Source: Andrena cerasifolii (lineage: Eukaryota; Arthropoda; Insecta; Hymenoptera; Andrenidae). From it: a stretch of 64,000 bases of DNA. Below are positions 58,417 to 64,000 of the stretch, one piece after another. Location of the stretch: assembly GCF_050908995.1 (NCBI RefSeq), contig NC_135120.1:24069433-24133432 (forward strand), given 5' to 3'. Position 1 is the first letter of the stretch. Each line of letters begins with the position of its first letter. Position numbers and translations under genes: made by a program. Below the pieces are notes generated by a model. The model ran no database searches, was not told the origin of the DNA, and saw only the letters and a list, made by a program, of their open reading frames with translations.

Positions 58417-61400
58417 ATGGCGGAAGCCGTTGTAGACGGGACACCGATGTCCCGATTTTTTTGTCATAAATGCAGTATAGAAATTGAACGTTTACTACCC
58501 GTAAGTATACGCATATACTTTTTAACTTAATACTGCTCAATTGGATGTACATAATTCCTTCTCTGATATCCCATATCTTTTTATTTTCATCTGTCACTGA
58601 GTATCACGCGTTAAAACTCCTTTCTCCTTGCTTCCCGTTCCGGGCTCCAGAATTCCTCTTTTACGTCTTGTTATTCTTAAATAATTGAATAAATTCTTAT
58701 TATATGCAACCGTATCGTTGACATCGATCGACGTTTACGCGTTGTTAAAATGTCGCAGCTTTCACGCGAAATTCATGTATGTCAAAAACCCTTTACTTTC
58801 CACGATTTTTATCTTTAAACTGCACGGTTAAGTCCGATAGTACCCTAAAACTGATTTGTAAACAAAGGGAGGTAAATAATTACATATCATACCTTTCTTT
58901 CTTACAAACGTGTACCAAGTTTCAACTATTCTGTTTCTTACATCCCGTTGGAAATATGGTTATTACGCGTCCACGAAATATATATATATATATACACATA
59001 TATATATATATCGATTTCTCCATTTTTCGTTAGGATTATACGTGTCCAAGATGCTCGAGTGGTTTCATAGAGGAATTAGAAAGCGGCAGCAATGATAGTG
59101 GTTCGGGTATGGATATTAGCAATGAAGATTTAAGCGACCTCGATGATATTTCAATGCACAGTGTGAGTATAGCTTTGGATTCTTCTATAGCTTTCTTACT
59201 TCCCTATGTAGATTTCAAATCTAATTTCTATCGAGTATTTGCTAACTAGGATCTACGATTCGACGAAATGGAGCGAGATCTAATGCAAGTGATGTTGATG
59301 CACTCCGATCAAAACCCAATAGCGAGTGCTTTTAACAGAAATAGTAGCTTCGCCGGTAGGAGACGAGTTAACTGGTCCCGAAATCCTCCAGATATACGTC
59401 TCTCTAACAGGTATGTCATTTTTTCTTTCGTTAAGTTAAAGCTTTAGCTTAAGCGATATATATTATAATTTTGAGACTATGTAAGTCAAAGTTGATTTCT
59501 CTATTACAATAAATCTACTACATACTTTGCTTCCGATGCGTTGTAACAATGCAGTCGATTAATCATTTTTCTATTGCACAGTAGTCGCGGGAGGCAAGGA
59601 CTACCTACTACTATCGACAACCTCATACAAGGTTTCTTACTTAATCTGTCAGGACCGGCTCTAGCTCATTCTGTAACACAAGATGGACAACCGCCTGCGT
59701 ATGTAAAGCATTAATAATTAATTTCTTCTCATTATTCGCTTGTTACATTTTATGCGTCGTCATGTTTCGTGACATATTTAAAATACGTGTAGATAGTACT
59801 AATAACGAAGTTATATTCATCCCTGTCATATGCAGTTTTCTCTGCTTTGTGCATGTTGTTTATGTGAAACATTATCCTGAGTGAATTCAATAGCAATATT
59901 TCGTTCGTCTCGTGTTCGATGTACAAAACGGGATTTTATGTGACACTTTGAAATGTGCCGAATTTCTTGTCTATAGCAAGTTTGCTCGTCTGTTGCGTAA
60001 AACGTCAATGCTTCTTCTATATTTTGTTAGGTATTTCTTTGTTAATGCTACTATAAAGATGCACTATACAAATCCTGTAGTGGTTCCTCTTTCTTTTTTT
60101 CTTTCCATGTGTCTGTTTTAGTAGATTTTCTTATCTAGTTGAAAAGTATTAACTTCTGCGTGACTGCTTGTGCACGAGTATTGTGTATCTACATATACAG
60201 TTATATTAAAAGGAACGAAAGTATGTAATTAAATTTTCTAGCGTATCGCTTGAAATGAAGTATGCTAATAAGCTAAATTAGGCTTTCTTTTAGTTATTTT
60301 AATGGCAACTCGAGTTACAAATTGTTACATAGCAATCCTGGTTTGTTTGCAGTCGAACATTCATGAAAAGATTTTCACTTCGTTCATTGGAAAGAATCGA
60401 TCGTAAATGTACGAATAATTTTAAAGATTAAATAAAAGGCAGTTGCTTGCATAGTTGCCTGAACATTGTTGTATGTACATATACGTAGGGCGTTCTTAAT
60501 TCTTACAACTCGGAAGAGAAATATGTATTTGTTGTTTTCTACCCGTTTACATACTGTCTTTAATCATATTCGTAATCTTATGATTCCATTTAGTTGTTGC
60601 ACATTATAAATGATTTAGCAATGACTAAATTATGCCGGCGTGGCGGCGACGAATATGTCATGTTAATATATTTATGTACACGCACGTATAAAAGTACAGA
60701 ATATTCTTACTAGAAGGAGAATCACTAAAACGCTTGTTCACCCAGGATAAAAGTCATTGTTGTTTTATTCGATATTTGGTATTACTAAAATAAAACAAAA
60801 TAATGTAGATTCAATATTAGACTGTTCTTGGGAAATCCCGGAGATTATGTTTGGGGTCAGGATGGTTTGGATGCAATCGTAACACAGTTGTTAAACCAGT
60901 TGGATGGAACCGGACCACCGCCTTTGCCAAGGAAACAAATCGATGAAATACCAACTACAAGTGTGACTCAAAGTCACGTTGGTGGGTATAGAGAATGATA
61001 CGTGACAGCCTTTGGCATACATATGTATACATACTACATACATATAGAATCACGTATAGAACGTATATTACGTGAAATATCGATAGTGGTGTATTTTTCA
61101 TGAATTATTTCTTCTTCTATCGTACAGATAGTAAACTTCAATGTTCCGTTTGCTGGGAGGACTTCAAACTTTCGGAACCGGTAAAACAACTTCCCTGTCA
61201 ACATCTATATCATACGCCATGTATTGTACCATGGTTAGAGTTGGTAAGTTAAGAGAGGAAAAATCATTAGCTACATGTTACAAAGTGACATTCTCTTCCT
61301 TGCTTTGTCGTTTTTCTTTTTTTAGCACGGGACTTGTCCTATCTGTAGACAAAGCTTGGGAGATCAAAATTCTGCAGAAGCTAATCAGGATACCGTTGGA

Positions 61401-61750
61401 CCTAGCTTAGCAGCCCTCTTTAGGTACGCTAATATGCCTTGTCCGCATAGTGTTGACACTTTTATGTTAATATAATAAAAAGTCGTTGATTCCGAGTGTA
61501 TTATATTTATATGGATATATCGACAGTTTAATAATGAGAAAAAGCTTTGTTGCACGTACTTTCGTACTTGTGATTATGAGAGAGAAAAGCTCGAGCATCC
61601 TGCTAATAGAATTAATAGAAGATAAGAAAAATCACATAGACGTGTTTATTTATTCTTAGGGCAGCCAATGAATCAAACAATACTAGAATGTCATCGACGT
61701 CATCTTCGAGTGGAAGTAACTCCAGTAATAACACATGGAGTGAAATGTGA
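58417..61750 (+). CDS. RNF126: RING-H2 E3 ubiquitin ligase, RNF126/RNF115 type (fly Iruka)
   Basis: Cytosolic E3 ligase; RNF126 works with BAG6 in clearing mislocalised hydrophobic proteins, and the fly homologue Iruka acts on empty Argonaute. Exons 58417-58500, 59034-59162, 59250-59410, 59582-59698, 60821-60981, 61128-61243, 61326-61423 and 61660-61750 give 318 residues with all phases closing. The N-terminal C4 zinc finger (FFCHKCSIEIERLLP, then DYTCPRCSSGFIEEL) binds ubiquitin or BAG6 clients in the family. Middle: TTIDNLIQGFLLNLSG and GNPGDYVWGQDGLDAIVTQL, both conserved. RING-H2: CSVCWEDFKLSEPVKQLPC, QHLYHTPCIVPWLELHGTC, PICRQSL, near residues 188-230. The tail is Ser/Asn-rich (MSSTSSSSGSNSSNNTWSEM). 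The start ATG gives MAEAVVDGTPMSRFFCHKC directly before the zinc finger. Confidence 0.95.
58977..59012. repeat. TA/CA microsatellite in RNF126-like intron 1
   Basis: TATATATA runs interrupted by TACACATA, shortly before the second exon. Nothing further inferred. Confidence 0.85.
59699..60820 (+). other. 1.1-kb intron 4 of the RNF126-like gene
   Basis: AT-rich intron between GC|GTATGT and ATTAG|ACTG. Short frames on both strands (59826-60121) are not conserved. No nested gene or repeat recognised. Confidence 0.6.
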
Positions 61751-62093
61751 GAATGATTATCTACCTAGGAGGACACACAACAAGTGTACACACAACACGC
61801 ATCTGTTTTTCACTTATTCAGATTTATTTCCCCCGGCACTGTTGACTCCAGCCATGCTTATATATTTCCTAAACATTGTATCCCGAAGATAACGTAAATT
61901 TCAAGCTTTATACTTTAATCGACATTGTAACGTAAACTATAAAAAAAAATAATGGAATATCAAGTTACAATTTGCATATGTTACTTTGAATGAATTCTAA
62001 CAACGTTCAGATCACGATGATTAAAAGGAGAGTGTATATGCGCAGCGCATACCTACATGCCTATTGGAGCTGAAGTAATCTTTGTTGCTATAT

Positions 62094-62232
62094 ACACGCA
62101 TACATACATACATACATACATGCATGCATACATACATATATTCATTCATTCATTCATTCATTCATTCATTCATTCATTCATTCATTCATTCATTCATTCA
62201 TTCATTCATTCAGACATACATACACACATACA
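62094..62232. repeat. CATA and ATTC tetranucleotide microsatellites
   Basis: A (CATA)n block with CATG interruptions is followed by about 18 copies of ATTC and another short CATA block. Sits about 350 bp after the RNF126-like stop codon, so it may be transcribed in the 3' UTR. Confidence 0.9.
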
Positions 62233-62584
62233 GGCTATCTTTATAGTTTACAAAAGAGTCAAGTTTATTAAAATTCTGTAACAAATGCATCTGAAATTTA
62301 GAAAGAAATGTGCGATTATTTATAAATATTCGAATTTCAATGTTTAATAAATTGAACGTAGCAAATTAATATTTACATAGGTAAACATTGTAATATAACA
62401 TGATCGTAGAATATGTATTACGTATGTACAAGGATAATGCCGTGAACGTTGGTGATTTTAATTTTGTACAGTTCGGTCGAAGATTCACGTGCGCGCAGTA
62501 CACGGAACCTTGTAAAAAATTTCCCCTTCAACTACGCGTGGTACTTCCGACGTTCCGACAGTTTCTTACTAGTATTGATTGTAT

Positions 62585-62645
62585 TATACATACATACATA
62601 CATACATACATACATACATACGTACATGCATACGTACGTACGTTC
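62585..62645. repeat. CATA/CGTA tetranucleotide microsatellite
   Basis: About 15 copies of CATA drifting into CGTA at the right end. No other feature. Confidence 0.9.
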
Positions 62646-63473
62646 TTCTAATTTTCACAATTATTCTTTGAAATCGAAATCGAATTATTAACGTTCGTAT
62701 ACGTATCGTTGTGTTTAAAATCGAATATTCACACCAATGTTTCGGGAAATTATTATTCATACATCTTATTTCGATTGTTAGCAATAAAGGAACAACATGG
62801 CCAATATTATGGCCACAAGTAGATAGTGTTTTAGTGATCAAGATCATGAAATATACAAAAATATGGAATAATTTGCAGCGTAGAGCAATTTCGATATAAC
62901 ATATTAAAATTTTGTTTTGTTTTTCTTGAGAATGGCCTACATAGGCTGACCTACATATACGTATACATATAATATATGCCGTTTTTTCTATTTCTTTTTT
63001 GCCCCATAGCCATCAAATCAGTTTGAAAAAATCAATCACAAATACCCCAAAACGGATTATATAAGTCGCAACATACGACCTGTTCGTGTATAAAATATAA
63101 ATGCAATCTCCGTTCGCTCGTAATTGCCATTCGAAGACGAGTTTAATTATCTTAGACATAAAAATATAGCAGCGGGTAATATGGATAGCAAATAGAGATG
63201 GCTACGTATTGCGTTTAACGTTAGAGTTGTTAACATATTGAACGACTGAGGTTGTTACTACCCTGCGATAACAACATACAGATGCTCTTTCAATTTGCCA
63301 TATTACCTAGAATATAATACGATAATAGCGTTGTGTACCTTTATAGGTTCATAAAGTTTGATTTGCTTCGTCTATTTAATAAAATGTAAAATGTACTTTA
63401 ATTTTATATATTTCTCGCTCCTAAATGTAACAAATCGAAAAGAAATAACAAAATGTAAATTAAGAAAATCATA

Positions 63474-63475
<2 letters not shown>

Positions 63476-63530
<55 letters not shown>

Positions 63531-63541
63531 TATATATATAT
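63476..63541. repeat. TA dinucleotide microsatellite
   Basis: About 33 TA units with one ACACA interruption. No other feature. Confidence 0.9.
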
Positions 63542-64000
63542 ATTCACTTATTCTGAAGAAATACCAATTTAATTGCGGGAAGATTGTAAACGACTTTAAA
63601 ACTAAATATACGAATTTTGTTCAACAAGTCTAAATGTAACAGTTGTTGAGTGGATAAATCATTTGATATAATCACCGAATGATTATTTATGATCATGCAC
63701 CTAATTATTGGCGAGAAATTCAAATTTATATGTATAACTCTGCTGCCTGCCCAATATTTCTCCGCGTGTACATACGACGAAGTACGTACAGGATAGACCT
63801 AATCCAGACCTTATGGGACTTCTTGTCACCACCCAAACTGGGTTACCGACTCATAACTCGAGGACTGAATTCAGCGGCCTCTGTGCATCAATAGCGTCCA
63901 ACTCAGCAACTACTCTGAAAAGTATTGAAATGCTGAAGGGTGTTGCGCGTGCTTGTATGTATACTAGGGCAGAGGTGGGCAAACAATTATTTTAAATAAA

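Larger units (their letters stand above)
61751..64000. other. Downstream of RNF126-like gene: microsatellite-rich, no gene seen
   Basis: Probable 3' UTR followed by AT-rich DNA with three microsatellite blocks listed separately. Short frames here (for example 63679-63995) lack family resemblance. Nothing else recognised up to the window edge. Confidence 0.5.

Noticed and set aside
62094..62645. Regularly spaced short repeats resembling an array
   Set aside because: Uninterrupted tetranucleotide microsatellites without spacers, in a eukaryotic genome; not a CRISPR.

Overview
The window is eukaryotic nuclear DNA, almost certainly from an insect. Every recognisable gene is an intron-bearing animal gene with GT-AG splicing, two adjacent genes encode secreted proteins resembling the insect EGFR antagonist Argos, and an internal tract of the insect telomere repeat TTAGG is present. 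Introns are AT-rich and full of microsatellites and palindromic MITEs. The overall look fits Hymenoptera, but I cannot prove the order from the sequence alone. Exon boundaries were chosen by reading frame, splice-site consensus and remembered family alignments; most models close in frame from ATG to stop.

Layout: (1) 1-2318 minus, 5' part of cytosolic asparaginyl-tRNA synthetase (runs off the left edge), head-to-head with (2) 3033-6103 plus, the mitochondrial outer-membrane carrier SLC25A46. (3) 8054-10486 minus, mitochondrial ClpX. (4) 12072-13877 plus, a BUD22/SRFBP1-type protein. (5) 14948-37140 minus, the ribosome-maturation GTPase EFL1. Its 18.4-kb fourth intron holds two complete genes on the opposite strand: (6) 17495-20037 plus, an Argos/giant-lens-like secreted protein, and (7) 22808-32718 plus, a second secreted protein with related cysteine modules and a Ser-rich stalk. 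(8) 39039-40932 minus, a 17-beta-HSD12-type 3-ketoacyl-CoA reductase. (9) 42702-45701 minus, an unrecognised very acidic protein with a long Glu-Ala dipeptide tract. (10) 46913-51080 plus, a single-pass membrane protein with a VWC-like module and a PPPY motif, possibly DGCR2/IDD-like. (11) 51081-58416, a 7-kb gene-free stretch rich in MITEs. (12) 58417-61750 plus, an RNF126/Iruka-type RING E3 ligase, followed by microsatellite-rich DNA to the right edge.

The genes do not form a pathway. They are mostly housekeeping genes (translation, mitochondrial proteostasis and dynamics, 60S maturation, fatty-acid elongation, ubiquitin quality control) around one developmental signalling pair. The most interesting features are the nested Argos-like pair inside EFL1, the unrecognised acidic protein, a telomere-type non-LTR retrotransposon relic carrying TTAGG repeats inside an intron, and several palindromic MITE families, some with readable target-site duplications (8-bp hAT type, TTAA piggyBac type). 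I saw no convincing tRNA, rRNA or CRISPR.
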